NCBI RefSeq assembly: GCF_000771875.1
Contig: NZ_JPXX01000018.1
Span: forward strand, 62,001-126,000
DNA length: 64,000 nucleotides
Source of the DNA: Gallibacterium genomosp. 1
GTDB lineage: Bacteria > Pseudomonadota > Gammaproteobacteria > Enterobacterales > Pasteurellaceae
Direction of reading: 5' to 3'
Part shown: positions 1 to 8,958 of the stretch, piece after piece
Numbering within the stretch: position 1 is the first letter of the stretch
Layout: each line of letters opens with the position of its first letter
Made by a program: the position numbers and the translations under genes
The notes under the pieces: generated by a model
The model's database searches: none
The model's input: the letters and a program-made list of their open reading frames with translations, nothing else
What the model was told of the DNA's origin: nothing

Positions 1-421
1 TTTTAGACGTACCAAGAATTTTTTGGAGGAAACCACCGATTAAACGGATAACCCATTGCATAATGCCTAAATAGTAAAGCACAGAAATTAAAGAGGCGAA
101 GAAAACGATTGCCGGCAAGACCCGGAAAGCAAAAATAAAGCCGCCACCGCCGAACAACTCAAACATTTTATCGCTGACCAAACCACCGAAAAGGAAACTA
201 ATTCCTTCATTACCATATGCAATAACTTTGTTAACTGCTTCTGCAGCACCGAGCAATGCTTGGCGTCCCAATTCCGAATAAAGTACCAATGCCCCGATAC
301 CAATTTGAATTAAGAATGCACCACCGACCGTTCTAAGACTGATCGCTTTGCGATTATTTGATAATAGAAAGGCAATTGCCAATAACACAACAATGCCGAT
401 AATACTCATAAGTGAGTCCAT
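1..421 (-). CDS. nupC: NupC-family nucleoside permease, N-terminal part (runs off window)
   Basis: Sodium- or proton-coupled concentrative nucleoside transporter of the inner membrane. Only the first 140 codons are present; the gene continues beyond base 1. The translation begins MDSLMSIIGIVVLLAIAF and contains SNNRKAISLRT, VIAYGNEGISFLFGG and FYLGIMQWVIRLIGG-like segments (read here as YYLGIMQWVIRLIGG), which are typical of the NupC N-terminus. Several hydrophobic helices are visible. The start at 421 has an AGGGG ribosome site five bases upstream; a second in-frame ATG lies at 409. It is divergent from the tryptophan permease gene. Identity rests on remembered family sequence; substrate range is not determinable. 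Confidence 0.85.
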   Translation of the reverse strand, partial: MDSLMSIIGIVVLLAIAFLLSNNRKAISLRTVGGAFLIQIGIGALVLYSELGRQALLGAAEAVNKVIAYGNEGISFLFGGLVSDKMFELFGGGGFIFAFRVLPAIVFFASLISVLYYLGIMQWVIRLIGGFLQKILGTSK

Positions 422-732
422 AACTACCCCTAATTGGAAAATGGCTATTAATTGATAGAAGAAACCCTCAAGTTATCCCATAGCATCAAATATTCTCTAC
501 CTTAGGATAAACGCTGATAACTATACCTTTTTTCTGAAAAATTTGCTGAAAAAATTGTAAAAATGAGAACGGAATCGATTACTTAAAGCACATTTTTATC
601 ATTTAGCCTCATTTTTTATAACAAAAAAATTTTTCTTGTTCGCTTTATCTACTGAAAAATACATTCGTTTCACTATTTACTTTTTATAATGTACTACTAT
701 AATAGTGCAAAATTTTTATCGGAGAACAGATT
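422..732. other. Divergent intergenic region nupC/mtr
   Basis: About 310 bases without a gene. The left 250 bases are AT-rich and hold no ORF or convincing hairpin that I can see. The right end carries the mtr promoter and TrpR-like operator listed separately. The nupC promoter must also lie here, but I could not pick a clear -35/-10 pair for it. Confidence 0.6.
676..709 (+). promoter_or_regulatory. mtr promoter overlapped by a TrpR-like operator
   Basis: A -35-like TTTACT (676-681) and a perfect -10 TATAAT (698-703) are separated by 16 bases. The -10 lies inside an imperfect palindrome at 690-709 that matches 15 of 20 positions of the E. coli TrpR consensus (TGTACTAGTTAACTAGTACA, from memory). 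Its left half TGTACTA is perfect; its right half is TAGTGCA. A repressor there would block RNA polymerase directly, the known arrangement for TrpR. The adjacent gene is a tryptophan-type permease, which supports the reading. Confidence 0.6.
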
Positions 733-1986
733 ATGAACCAAAAAATTCCTTCCTTACTTGGTGGTGCAATGATTATCGCCGGAACGGCAATCGGTGCCGG
801 AATGTTTGCTAACCCGACCGCGACCGCCGGCTTATGGTTTGTCGGCTCAATTCTTGCGTTAATCTATACTTGGTTCTGTATGACCACCTCCGGATTAATG
901 ATTCTAGAGGCTAATCTTCATTATCCTACCGGAGCAAGTTTCAGCACCATTGTTAAAGATTTGCTTGGTAATGGTATGAATATTATCAATAGTTTATCAC
1001 TTGTGTTTGTCCTATATATTTTAACTTACGCCTATATAACCTCAGGTGGTGGCATTACAGAAAATTTGCTTAATCAACTACTTACCACCGATAGCAATGC
1101 AGTTGAACTGGGAAGAAGCTATGGTTCACTTATCTTCTGCTTAATTCTTGCCGCATTTGTTTGGTTATCAACTAAAGCGGTAGACCGTTTTACCACAGTG
1201 TTAATTTTCGGTATGGTCGTTGCTTTTTTCCTTTCCACCACCGGCTTGTTAACTTCAGTAAAAACTGATGTTTTATTCAATACCATCGCACAAGGAGAGC
1301 AAAGCTATCTACCTTATTTGCTTGCAGCATTGCCTGTCTGCTTAGTTTCTTTCGGTTTCCACGGCAATGTGCCAAGCTTAGTGAAATATTATGATCGCGA
1401 TGGTAAACGAGTACAAAATGCGATCATTTTAGGTACATTAATCGCATTATTTATTTATGTATTATGGCAGCTGGCAATTCAAGGAAATTTGCCTCGTCAA
1501 GAATTTGCACCGGTTATCGAAAAAGATGGTGATATTGCAGCATTGCTTGGTGCTTTGAATAAATATATTCAAACAGAATATATGGCGGTTATTCTGAATT
1601 TCTTTGCCTATATGGCAATTGCCAGTTCATTCTTAGGTGTTACTTTAGGGCTTTTTGATTATATTGCTGATCTCTTTAAATTTGATGACAGCATTAGCGG
1701 TAGAACTAAAACAACGTTGATCACTTTCTTACCACCGCTATTACTTAGTTTGCAGTTCCCTTTCGGTTTCGTTATTGCCATTGGTTATGCCGGTTTGGCT
1801 GCAACAATTTGGGCTGCAATTGTTCCGGCATTATTGGCTCGCGCCTGCCGCAAAAAATTCCCTGAGCAAAGCTATACTGTATTCGGTGGCAATTTTATGA
1901 TTTACTTCATCATCCTATTCGGTGTGTTAAATATCATTGCACAGTTAGCTGCTCGTTTCGGCTATTTGCCTATATTTAAAGATTAA
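733..1986 (+). CDS. mtr: Tryptophan-type aromatic amino acid permease (Mtr/TnaB)
   Basis: Inner-membrane proton symporter of the hydroxy/aromatic amino acid permease (HAAAP) family, 417 residues with about 11 membrane helices. The N-terminal signature PSLLGGAMIIAGTAIGAGMF and the stretch SSFLGVTLGLFDYIADLF near residue 300 are characteristic of Mtr/TnaB rather than TyrP. IGYAGLAATIWAAIVPALLA near residue 355 is also Mtr-like. A TrpR-like operator overlaps its promoter, which supports tryptophan as substrate. A GGAGA ribosome site precedes the ATG. The methyltransferase gene follows two bases after the stop codon, so the two are probably co-transcribed. Confidence 0.82.
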   Translation: MNQKIPSLLGGAMIIAGTAIGAGMFANPTATAGLWFVGSILALIYTWFCMTTSGLMILEANLHYPTGASFSTIVKDLLGNGMNIINSLSLVFVLYILTYAYITSGGGITENLLNQLLTTDSNAVELGRSYGSLIFCLILAAFVWLSTKAVDRFTTVLIFGMVVAFFLSTTGLLTSVKTDVLFNTIAQGEQSYLPYLLAALPVCLVSFGFHGNVPSLVKYYDRDGKRVQNAIILGTLIALFIYVLWQLAIQGNLPRQEFAPVIEKDGDIAALLGALNKYIQTEYMAVILNFFAYMAIASSFLGVTLGLFDYIADLFKFDDSISGRTKTTLITFLPPLLLSLQFPFGFVIAIGYAGLAATIWAAIVPALLARACRKKFPEQSYTVFGGNFMIYFIILFGVLNIIAQLAARFGYLPIFKD

Positions 1987-1988
1987 TA

Positions 1989-2741
1989 ATGCAAACCAGC
2001 ATCTATGATCAAGCGGATTTTTTCGAGTTATATCAAAAACTTCGGAAAAATCCGATTAGCTTAAATGAAGTTGTTGAAAAACCAACGATGTTTGCAATGG
2101 TTGGGGATGTGAGCAATAAAACTATCCTTGATCTCGGTTGCGGAACTGGTTCGCATTTATTGCACTATTTACAGCAAGGCGCTAAACAAGTAACTGGCAT
2201 TGATTTATCAACAAAAATGCTAGAACAAGCGACTATAAATCTTAAAAGTGCCGGATTTAATACTAATCAATTTAAATTGTTCGCCGGAGCGATGCAGGAT
2301 CTATCTCAATATACCGATCTGCAATTTGACATCATTACTAGCTCTTTTGCTTTTCATTACATCGAAAATTTTCCTGATTTATTACGACAAATTTACGCAA
2401 AATTGCTACCGCACGGACAGCTCATTTTCTCTCAGGAACACCCAATTGTAACCTGCTATCAAGGTGGCGATCGCTGGTTAAAAGATGAAAATAAACAGCA
2501 AATTGCTTATCGGCTCAACTTTTATCGTGATGAAGGAGAACGACAACGAAATTGGTTTAAACAACCATTTAAAACCTATCATCGTACTATATCAACTATT
2601 GTTAATGATCTGATCAATAACGGTTTTCAAATAGAACAATTGCAAGAACCTATGCTTACCGATCAAAAGCAATGGCATCAGGAGTTTAAAGATCTACAAC
2701 ATCGTCCAGTACTCTTATTTGTGAAAGCAATAAAACAATAA
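1989..2741 (+). CDS. Class I SAM-dependent methyltransferase
   Basis: A 250-residue cytosolic protein with the Rossmann-type methyltransferase fold. Motif I ILDLGCGTG lies at residues 46-54, an acidic residue follows the next strand (TGIDLS), and FDIITSSFAFHYIENF matches motif IV/post-IV of the UbiE/Methyltransf_11 group. The substrate cannot be told from the sequence. The start is two bases downstream of the permease stop, implying translational coupling, although a functional link to tryptophan transport is not evident. No hairpin terminator is visible between it and the his leader. Confidence 0.8.
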   Translation: MQTSIYDQADFFELYQKLRKNPISLNEVVEKPTMFAMVGDVSNKTILDLGCGTGSHLLHYLQQGAKQVTGIDLSTKMLEQATINLKSAGFNTNQFKLFAGAMQDLSQYTDLQFDIITSSFAFHYIENFPDLLRQIYAKLLPHGQLIFSQEHPIVTCYQGGDRWLKDENKQQIAYRLNFYRDEGERQRNWFKQPFKTYHRTISTIVNDLINNGFQIEQLQEPMLTDQKQWHQEFKDLQHRPVLLFVKAIKQ

Positions 2742-2845
2742 AGGTTACAAAGAGTTTAAAATTTATCCTTTTTTTAGAGAAAAAACTTGCATAATCAAAA
2801 AAAATCGCATAGTTTAAATAAAGTTTTTCAATTAGGATTAAGCAA

Positions 2846-2893
2846 ATGTTATTTATTCGTTACTCTCATCATCACCATCACGTTACTGAATAA
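2846..2893 (+). CDS. hisL: his operon leader peptide
   Basis: A 15-codon ORF coding for MLFIRYSHHHHHVTE. Five consecutive histidine codons (2867-2881) are the classic sensor of a histidine attenuator. An AGGA ribosome site at 2834-2837 sits eight bases before the ATG. The peptide is followed by competing RNA hairpins and then hisG. E. coli HisL has seven His codons; the shorter run is consistent with a functional leader. A longer overlapping ORF at 2787-2987 in another frame is not likely to be the real product. Confidence 0.9.
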   Translation: MLFIRYSHHHHHVTE

Positions 2894-2985
2894 TCTTTCA
2901 GGCGTTTGGTATTGCTTGGAAGATTCAACTTCCGAGAGTACAAATTTCAGCTACACCCTTCGGAAGTTATTTCGAAGGGTTTTTT
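2892..2985 (+). promoter_or_regulatory. Histidine attenuator (pause, antiterminator and terminator hairpins)
   Basis: Three pairings are visible. An early pause-type stem joins AATCTTTCA (2892-2900) to TGGAAGATT (2917-2925), with one G-U pair. An antiterminator joins AACTTCCGA (2927-2935) to TCGGAAGTT (2960-2968), nine perfect pairs. The terminator joins ACCCTTCG (2955-2962) to CGAAGGGT (2973-2980) and is followed by a T run to 2985. Antiterminator and terminator share bases 2960-2962 and segment 2963-2968 lies in the terminator loop, so they are mutually exclusive. Ribosome stalling on the His codons of hisL would favour the antiterminator and hisG transcription. Confidence 0.88.
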
Positions 2986-3018
2986 AATATTTAACAAGTA
3001 AAAAAAGGAAGTTACACA

Positions 3019-3918
3019 ATGTCAGATAAATCTCGTTTACGCATTGCAATGCAGAAATCAGGTCGTTTAAGTAAAGAATCACAAGAATTACTCAAACAAT
3101 GCGGGGTAAAAATTAATTTAAATGAACAGCGTTTAATTGCTTACGCAGAGAATTTACCAATAGATATTTTGCGTGTTCGTGACGACGATATTCCCGGATT
3201 AGTTTTCGATGGAGTGGTAGATCTTGGTATTATCGGTGAGAATGTGCTGGAGGAAGAAGAACTTCGACGGCTATCCAGCGGTGAAGAAGCCAATTATAAA
3301 ATGTTGACTCGTCTTGATTTCGGTGGCTGCCGTTTATCATTAGCCGTGCCTCAAGATGCCGAATATGATGGACCAGAATCACTCAATAATATGCGTATCG
3401 CAACGTCTTATCCGCAATTATTAAAACGCTTTATGAATGAACGTGGCTTAAAATTCAAAAGCTGTTTATTAAACGGCTCGGTTGAGGTAGCGCCTCGTGC
3501 CGGATTAGCCGATGCCATTTGCGATTTAGTTTCTACCGGTGCGACTCTTGAAGCAAATGGATTACGTGAAGTCGATGTTATTTATCGTTCAAAATCCTGC
3601 TTAATTCAACAAACCGGAACTTTAGAACCGACAAAACAACAATTAATTGATAAATTATTAACACGTATTCAAGGCGTAATGCAGGCTAGAGAATCTAAAT
3701 ACATTATGTTGCACGCACCTAAGAGCAAATTAAAAGAAGTTGTCGCTTTATTACCGGGGGTTGAAGATCCAACTATTTTGCCACTGGCAAACGAAGATGA
3801 TCGTGTAGCACTCCATATGGTAAGCCAAGAAAACCTATTTTGGGAAACAATGGAACAATTAAAAGCAATCGGTGCAAGTTCTATTCTAGTATTACCAATA
3901 GAAAAAATGATGAATTAA
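3019..3918 (+). CDS. hisG: ATP phosphoribosyltransferase, long form
   Basis: Catalyses the first step of histidine biosynthesis, ATP + PRPP to phosphoribosyl-ATP. At 299 residues it is the long, self-sufficient HisG, with the C-terminal regulatory domain and no need for HisZ. The PRPP-binding segment [14 protein letters not shown] is intact near residue 170. The N-terminus [13 protein letters not shown] and the C-terminal regulatory part ([27 protein letters not shown]) fit the enterobacterial type. A GGAAG ribosome site precedes the ATG. It lies immediately behind the his attenuator, and hisD follows after nine bases. Confidence 0.96.
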   Translation: MSDKSRLRIAMQKSGRLSKESQELLKQCGVKINLNEQRLIAYAENLPIDILRVRDDDIPGLVFDGVVDLGIIGENVLEEEELRRLSSGEEANYKMLTRLDFGGCRLSLAVPQDAEYDGPESLNNMRIATSYPQLLKRFMNERGLKFKSCLLNGSVEVAPRAGLADAICDLVSTGATLEANGLREVDVIYRSKSCLIQQTGTLEPTKQQLIDKLLTRIQGVMQARESKYIMLHAPKSKLKEVVALLPGVEDPTILPLANEDDRVALHMVSQENLFWETMEQLKAIGASSILVLPIEKMMN

Positions 3919-3927
3919 GGAATCGTT

Positions 3928-5214
3928 ATGAAGACTCTTATTTGGAATAATTTAGATCAACAACAACGCCGCCAAGCAATGCAACGTCCAGCTATCGGTA
4001 GTTCAAAAACGATTCAAGCGGCAGTGGATGAAATCCGTGAATTAGTTCTTTCTCAAGGCGATGCGGCGCTGTTTCAACTCAATGAGCGTTTCGATAAGGT
4101 TAAATTGCCCCAGCTAAAAGTAACCAAACAACAGATTACTGAAGCTGAAGCTCGTATTGATCCACAATTAAAACAAGCTATTCAGACTGCACAACGTAAT
4201 ATTGCAACTTTTCATCAAGCACAAAAACCACAACCTGTTGATTTAGAAACACAAGACGGCGTTCGTTGCCAAGTGTTAACTCGCTCAATCAACAAAGTTG
4301 GACTTTATATTCCGGGTGGTTCTGCGCCGCTGTTTTCAACAGTATTAATGCTAGCAACACCGGCTAAAATCGCTGGTTGTCAACAGATTATTCTCTGTTC
4401 CCCACCGTCTATTGCAGATGAAATTCTATATGCAGCTTCTTTATGTGGAGTAGAAACCATTTATCAGGTAGGCGGCGCTCAAGCGATAATGGCGATGGCA
4501 TTCGGTACAGAATCTATCCCGAAAGTAGATAAAATTTTCGGACCGGGAAATGCTTTTGTTACTGAAGCAAAACGTCAAGTTAGCCAAGATCCTAACGGTG
4601 CTGCAATTGATATGCAGGCAGGGCCTTCAGAGGTATTAGTCATTGCAGATGAATACGCTAATCCAGAATTTGTAGCGGCAGATCTATTATCACAGGCGGA
4701 ACACGGTGCTGACTCCCAAGTTATTTTAGTTACCACCAGTGAAACATTGGCACAACAAACCGAATCTGCCATTCAACGACAGCTTGCCCAATTACCTCGT
4801 GCGGAAACTGCCGAAAAAGCATTATCACACAGCCGTATTATTTTAGCGCAAGATTTAGCCCAATGTGTTGAAATCAGTAATGATTATGCGCCTGAACACT
4901 TAATCGTGCAGGTTAAAGAAGCAAGATCACTATTACCTCAACTGGATAACGCCGGCTCTATTTTCTTAGGTGCCTATTCACCGGAGAGTATGGGAGATTA
5001 TGCCTCCGGGACAAACCACGTTTTACCAACCTATGGTTATAGTAAAACTAACTCCAGTCTTGGTTTAGCAGATTTTAGTAAACGAATGACCGTTCAGGAA
5101 TTAACGCCGCAAGGCTTCTTAGATCTAGCGCAAACCGTTGAATTAATGGCAGAAGCTGAACAGTTACAAGCACATAAAAATGCCGTTACCCTGAGATGCA
5201 ACAGCTTAAAATAA
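3928..5214 (+). CDS. hisD: Histidinol dehydrogenase
   Basis: Catalyses the last two steps of histidine biosynthesis, L-histidinol to L-histidine with two NAD+. The 428-residue length is normal. Family signatures are present: [28 protein letters not shown], the [14 protein letters not shown] segment, LLSQAEHG (zinc ligands Gln and His), and NDYAPEHL. The C-terminus ends [13 protein letters not shown], as in complete enzymes, so the gene is not truncated. Unusually, no hisC or other his gene follows; a terminator comes 16 bases after the stop codon. Confidence 0.96.
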   Translation: MKTLIWNNLDQQQRRQAMQRPAIGSSKTIQAAVDEIRELVLSQGDAALFQLNERFDKVKLPQLKVTKQQITEAEARIDPQLKQAIQTAQRNIATFHQAQKPQPVDLETQDGVRCQVLTRSINKVGLYIPGGSAPLFSTVLMLATPAKIAGCQQIILCSPPSIADEILYAASLCGVETIYQVGGAQAIMAMAFGTESIPKVDKIFGPGNAFVTEAKRQVSQDPNGAAIDMQAGPSEVLVIADEYANPEFVAADLLSQAEHGADSQVILVTTSETLAQQTESAIQRQLAQLPRAETAEKALSHSRIILAQDLAQCVEISNDYAPEHLIVQVKEARSLLPQLDNAGSIFLGAYSPESMGDYASGTNHVLPTYGYSKTNSSLGLADFSKRMTVQELTPQGFLDLAQTVELMAEAEQLQAHKNAVTLRCNSLK

Positions 5215-5230
5215 GGTAACAAAGCAAACA

Positions 5231-5260
5231 AAAAGCGGGTAAATCAAATTACCCGCTTTT
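5231..5260. terminator. Bidirectional terminator between hisD and dppA-like gene
   Basis: A perfect 12-bp stem pairs AAAAGCGGGTAA (5231-5242) with TTACCCGCTTTT (5249-5260) around a six-base loop. T-rich sequence follows on both strands, so it can serve hisD (plus) and the binding-protein gene (minus). It closes the his transcript after only two enzyme genes. Confidence 0.9.
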
Positions 5261-5285
5261 GCTTTTTCTTTTGCTTCTTTAAACT

Positions 5286-6890
5286 TTACTCAACAACATC
5301 AACACCATAAAACGCATTATAGCCAAAAGGACTCTGTGCATAATTACGAACACGAGGACTTAACGGTGTATAGCTGACCGAGTGAGCCACAGGAATCCAC
5401 GGCACTGCTTTATGGAAAATTTCCTGTGCCTGTTCATATAACGGAGTACGCACATTTTTGTCTGAAGTAACTATTGCTTTTGCCAGCAAAGCATCAAACT
5501 CTTTATTACACCAACGAGAATAGTTACTACCGTTATTGGCATTTTCACAACTTAACAACGGCGATAAAAAGTTATCCGGATCACCGTTATCACCTGACCA
5601 ACCATAAATTCCGGCAGTAAACTCTCCAGCACGAGTGCGCTTAATATAATCACCCCATTCATAACTGACCAATTTTGCTTTTACACCAATCTTTGCCCAG
5701 TCATTCTGTAAAATTTCTGCGGTACGGCGAGGATTAGGGTTAGAAGCACGCACCACCGGCTGCACCCATAGTTCAGTTTCAAAACCATTAGGGAAACCTG
5801 CTTCCGCTAAAAGCTGTTTCGCTTTTTCTAAATCAAATGGGTAATCTTGAATACTGTTGTTATAGCTCCAAATTGTAGGTGGCAAAGGGCTTTTTGCAGG
5901 AATACCAGCACCTTGATACACTGATTCAATAATCGCTGATTTATCCGCAGCATAATTTAATGCCTGACGTACTTTTTCATTATCAAACGGCTTTTTCTCA
6001 GTATTAAACGCAATATAAGCAACATTTAATCCCGGTTGAGAAACTAATTGAACTTTAGGATCTTTCTTCATCCGTTCAAGATCTGCAGCATTCGGGAAAT
6101 CAATCATATCGCACTGCCCTTTCTGCAATTTTGCATAACGTGCTGTGGCATCCGGCGTAATACTAAAAATTAAAGTATCAATCGGAGTTTTACCACGCCA
6201 ATAATTTGGGTTAGCTTTATAACGCAGTGCCTGATCCAATTTTGCACCTGCAAAAACAAATGGACCTGTTCCAATCGGATCGGTATCTACTTTTTCCGGC
6301 GTACCTTTTTTCATCATTTGATCTGCATATTCCGATGAGTAGATAGAGAGGAAATCCATTCCTAATGTCGGTAAAAAGGTAGCATCTGGACGAGTTAGGG
6401 TAATTTCTACGGTATTATCATCCACTTTTTTAACCGATTTTAATAATTGCGGAAATTTCATCGCATTAAAGTAAGGATAGGTGCCTTTCGACACGTTGTG
6501 ATAAGGATGATTAGGATCAAGCTGACGCATAAAAGAAAAAATCACATCATCAGCGTTGAAATCACGTGTTGGCTTGAAATTTTTACTACTGTGGAATTTT
6601 ACACCTTTTCTAAGATGTAGAGTATAAGTCAAATTATCGGTAGAAATATCCCAACTTTCTGCTAATCCCGGTTCAATCTCAGTTGATCCTCGTTTAAAGT
6701 TAATTAAACGATCATAAACTTGCTGTGAACTGGCATTATAAGAAATGCCATCCATTACCAATGCCGGGCTAATTCCCTGCGGATAACGGCTGGTACAGTT
6801 AATAAAGGTTTTATCTGCATAAACAAAATTAGCTGCTCCTAATAAAGTCGCTGCCACTGCACTTAAAGCAAAAATTGATTTTAACTTCAT
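5286..6890 (-). CDS. dppA: DppA/HbpA-type peptide or heme ABC transporter substrate-binding protein
   Basis: Periplasmic binding protein of the SBP_bac_5 family, 534 residues, closest in memory to Haemophilus HbpA (heme/glutathione binding) and E. coli DppA. Shared stretches include SYNASSQQVYDRL, NADDVIFSFMRQLDPNHPYH, IGTGPFVFAG, GLNVAYIAFNTEKKPFDN and GWSGDNGDPDNFLSPLL. The N-terminus is a type I signal peptide with probable cleavage after ANFVYA. There is no lipobox cysteine, unlike the HbpA lipoprotein I recall. The gene stands alone: no permease or ATPase genes adjoin it, so it must use a transporter encoded elsewhere. Whether the ligand is peptide, heme or glutathione cannot be decided here. 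Confidence 0.85.
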   Translation of the reverse strand: MKLKSIFALSAVAATLLGAANFVYADKTFINCTSRYPQGISPALVMDGISYNASSQQVYDRLINFKRGSTEIEPGLAESWDISTDNLTYTLHLRKGVKFHSSKNFKPTRDFNADDVIFSFMRQLDPNHPYHNVSKGTYPYFNAMKFPQLLKSVKKVDDNTVEITLTRPDATFLPTLGMDFLSIYSSEYADQMMKKGTPEKVDTDPIGTGPFVFAGAKLDQALRYKANPNYWRGKTPIDTLIFSITPDATARYAKLQKGQCDMIDFPNAADLERMKKDPKVQLVSQPGLNVAYIAFNTEKKPFDNEKVRQALNYAADKSAIIESVYQGAGIPAKSPLPPTIWSYNNSIQDYPFDLEKAKQLLAEAGFPNGFETELWVQPVVRASNPNPRRTAEILQNDWAKIGVKAKLVSYEWGDYIKRTRAGEFTAGIYGWSGDNGDPDNFLSPLLSCENANNGSNYSRWCNKEFDALLAKAIVTSDKNVRTPLYEQAQEIFHKAVPWIPVAHSVSYTPLSPRVRNYAQSPFGYNAFYGVDVVE

Positions 6891-7019
6891 CTGATTACTC
6901 CTAAGTAATGTTTTATTATGCGTCCAAGATCAAACTTACGCACTATAGCGATATAGCATAGTCAATCAGAACTTAAACTGAAATAACAAAAAGTTTCGTT
7001 TTATAACCAAATTGAATAA

Positions 7020-8423
7020 CTATGATTCACCACGTTTATTTTGCATTACAGCCCCAACATCTGTTCGATAAAACAAGAATGTTACCAACGATAATATGCC
7101 AAAAATAGATAAGGTAAAGAAGGTATAACTAAAACTCGCAATCAACTCCGTACCTTGTGCTGTATGCTGATAGTATAAGTTTAATACCACAGAAGCAGCG
7201 GCAATTCCTAAACTGATACCGATCTGTTGTACCACACTTAATAGCGTTGTACCAGCACTAACTTGATCATCTTTTAATTCGCTGACCATCAAAGTATTGA
7301 CACTGGAGAAAATCATTGAAATACAAGCACCATAAAATATTATGCTGATAATGGTCCACCATAATTGCTGATAAATACCGACCAAGCCCAAACATAGAAT
7401 AGCCAAAGTTAATAAAATGCTGACACAAATTAAAGTCTTTTTATAGCCGAATTTCGCAATAATTTTAGTATTAATCGGCTTCATAATAATTGAACTGATT
7501 GCCAACGGCACCATCATCATTCCGGCTTTATCGGGTGAATAACCCAAACCCAACTGCAACATTAACGGTAATAAAAAAGGTACGCCGGCGGAAGAAAGTC
7601 TGATCAAAATGTTGCCGATCATACTTAACGAAAACGTAGAATTTCTAAAGACTGAAAGCGGAAATAGCACCCGTTTTTTACCTTTAGCATACAACACATA
7701 ACTCCCAACCAGTAAAAATCCAATAACAACGAATGAAGAAGCCAAATCCTTATCACGCATAGCTTCACCAATAAAATCCAAACCTAATGTAGCCAGAACA
7801 ATTCCACCGGAAAACAGGGCAAAACCAATAATATCAAATCTACTTGCTGTTCCTATCAAATTAGGCATATAAAAACGTGCACACCAAATACCGATGACAC
7901 CAACCGGAATATTAATTAAAAAAATCCAATGCCAAGACATATAAGTTACCAAAAAACCACCAAGTAACGGTCCCATAATCGGTCCGGTTAATCCTGCCAT
8001 TGCCATTAAATTCCACGCCGATAACAACTGACTTTTCGGCACTGTTTTGATCAAAGTTAATCTGGCAACTGGCATCATCATTGCGCCACCGACACCTTGC
8101 ACAATACGAGATAAAATTAAAACATTTAATGAAGAGGAGAAAGCACAGAATATCGAGCCGATAACAAACATCGCTACTGCATAACGGAAAACTTTTAATG
8201 TCCCATAACGATCAGCAATCCAGCCACTAAGTGGCATAAATAATGCTACAGTTAATGCATAACTAATGATGGTTAACTGCATATTTAGCGGTGATTCATT
8301 TAAATCGCGTGCAATAGTCGGTAATGAAGTATTTAAGATAGTAACATCGAGAGTTTGCATAAAAAACGCAATCGATGAGATCCACGCCAAGCCTTGATAC
8401 TCTTTACTTAGCTGAGAAGCCAT
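7020..8423 (-). CDS. mdtD: MFS multidrug efflux transporter, MdtD-like (DHA2 family)
   Basis: Inner-membrane major facilitator of the 14-helix drug:proton antiporter family, 467 residues. The early motif FFMQTLDVTILNTSLPTIA (helix 1), SGWIADRYG (motif A) and RIVQGVGGAMMMPVARL closely resemble E. coli MdtD, as does SWHWIFLINIPVGVIGIW. It starts three bases beyond the stop of mobB and probably belongs to the end of the ccm transcript. The exported substrate is unknown. Other EmrB/QacA-type exporters share the same motifs, so the symbol is a best match. Confidence 0.75.
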   Translation of the reverse strand: MASQLSKEYQGLAWISSIAFFMQTLDVTILNTSLPTIARDLNESPLNMQLTIISYALTVALFMPLSGWIADRYGTLKVFRYAVAMFVIGSIFCAFSSSLNVLILSRIVQGVGGAMMMPVARLTLIKTVPKSQLLSAWNLMAMAGLTGPIMGPLLGGFLVTYMSWHWIFLINIPVGVIGIWCARFYMPNLIGTASRFDIIGFALFSGGIVLATLGLDFIGEAMRDKDLASSFVVIGFLLVGSYVLYAKGKKRVLFPLSVFRNSTFSLSMIGNILIRLSSAGVPFLLPLMLQLGLGYSPDKAGMMMVPLAISSIIMKPINTKIIAKFGYKKTLICVSILLTLAILCLGLVGIYQQLWWTIISIIFYGACISMIFSSVNTLMVSELKDDQVSAGTTLLSVVQQIGISLGIAAASVVLNLYYQHTAQGTELIASFSYTFFTLSIFGILSLVTFLFYRTDVGAVMQNKRGES

Positions 8424-8426
8424 AAA

Positions 8427-8939
8427 CTACTTCCCTTGATTATGATTGAAATATTTAACAATAAAATCGGCGATCTGCTGTGGTTGATTAATATCTAACT
8501 GAGGTACATCTGTTGTGCTTAAGGATAAGCGATAATCTAACGCCAATGCAATGGTGTAATCATCTATTTCAGGCAATGGCTTTTCCAATTGTTGACGATG
8601 CAACAAAATTTTTGCAATAGGTTCCTGTTTAAACCCCTCTACCAAAATGAGATCGACCAACTGAGTATCAAATTGAGTGGCAAGATAATTCAGTGAAACC
8701 GGTGCGAGCGTTTCCGTCATCAATGCCCAGCGTTGATCACAAGTCATAATAACCTGTTTTGCCCCTGCCTGTTGCATTCTCCAACTATCTTTTCCCGGTT
8801 TATCCAACTGCACATTGTGGTGAGTATGCTTGATCACTGCCGTACGAATCCCGTGTGTTGTCAACAATGGCAGTAATTTTTCCAGTAACATTGTTTTTCC
8901 GGTACCACTATATCCTGTAATACCCAGCATCGGGATCAT
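8427..8939 (-). CDS. mobB: Molybdopterin-guanine dinucleotide biosynthesis adaptor MobB
   Basis: GTP-binding accessory protein that assists MobA in making the molybdenum cofactor used by respiratory reductases. The P-loop GYSGTGKT is at residues 7-14, followed by KHTHHNVQLDKPGKDSWRM and LILVEGFKQEPIAKI, both hallmarks of MobB. I place the start at the ATG at 8939 (MIPMLGITGYSG, 170 residues), which has an AGGAAG site upstream. A longer in-frame reading to 9047 would overlap ccmI by 89 bases with no family support. It lies between ccmI and mdtD on the same strand. Confidence 0.88.
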   Translation of the reverse strand: MIPMLGITGYSGTGKTMLLEKLLPLLTTHGIRTAVIKHTHHNVQLDKPGKDSWRMQQAGAKQVIMTCDQRWALMTETLAPVSLNYLATQFDTQLVDLILVEGFKQEPIAKILLHRQQLEKPLPEIDDYTIALALDYRLSLSTTDVPQLDINQPQQIADFIVKYFNHNQGK

Positions 8940-8958
8940 TATCACTACTTCCTCTTTT

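Noticed and set aside
2958-2985. Amino-acid riboswitch before hisG
   Set aside because: The His-codon leader and classic competing stems explain regulation; no T-box or conserved aptamer is visible.
2787-2987. 66-codon ORF across the his leader
   Set aside because: It has no family resemblance and runs through the attenuator hairpins; the 15-codon His-rich leader at 2846-2893 in another frame explains the region.
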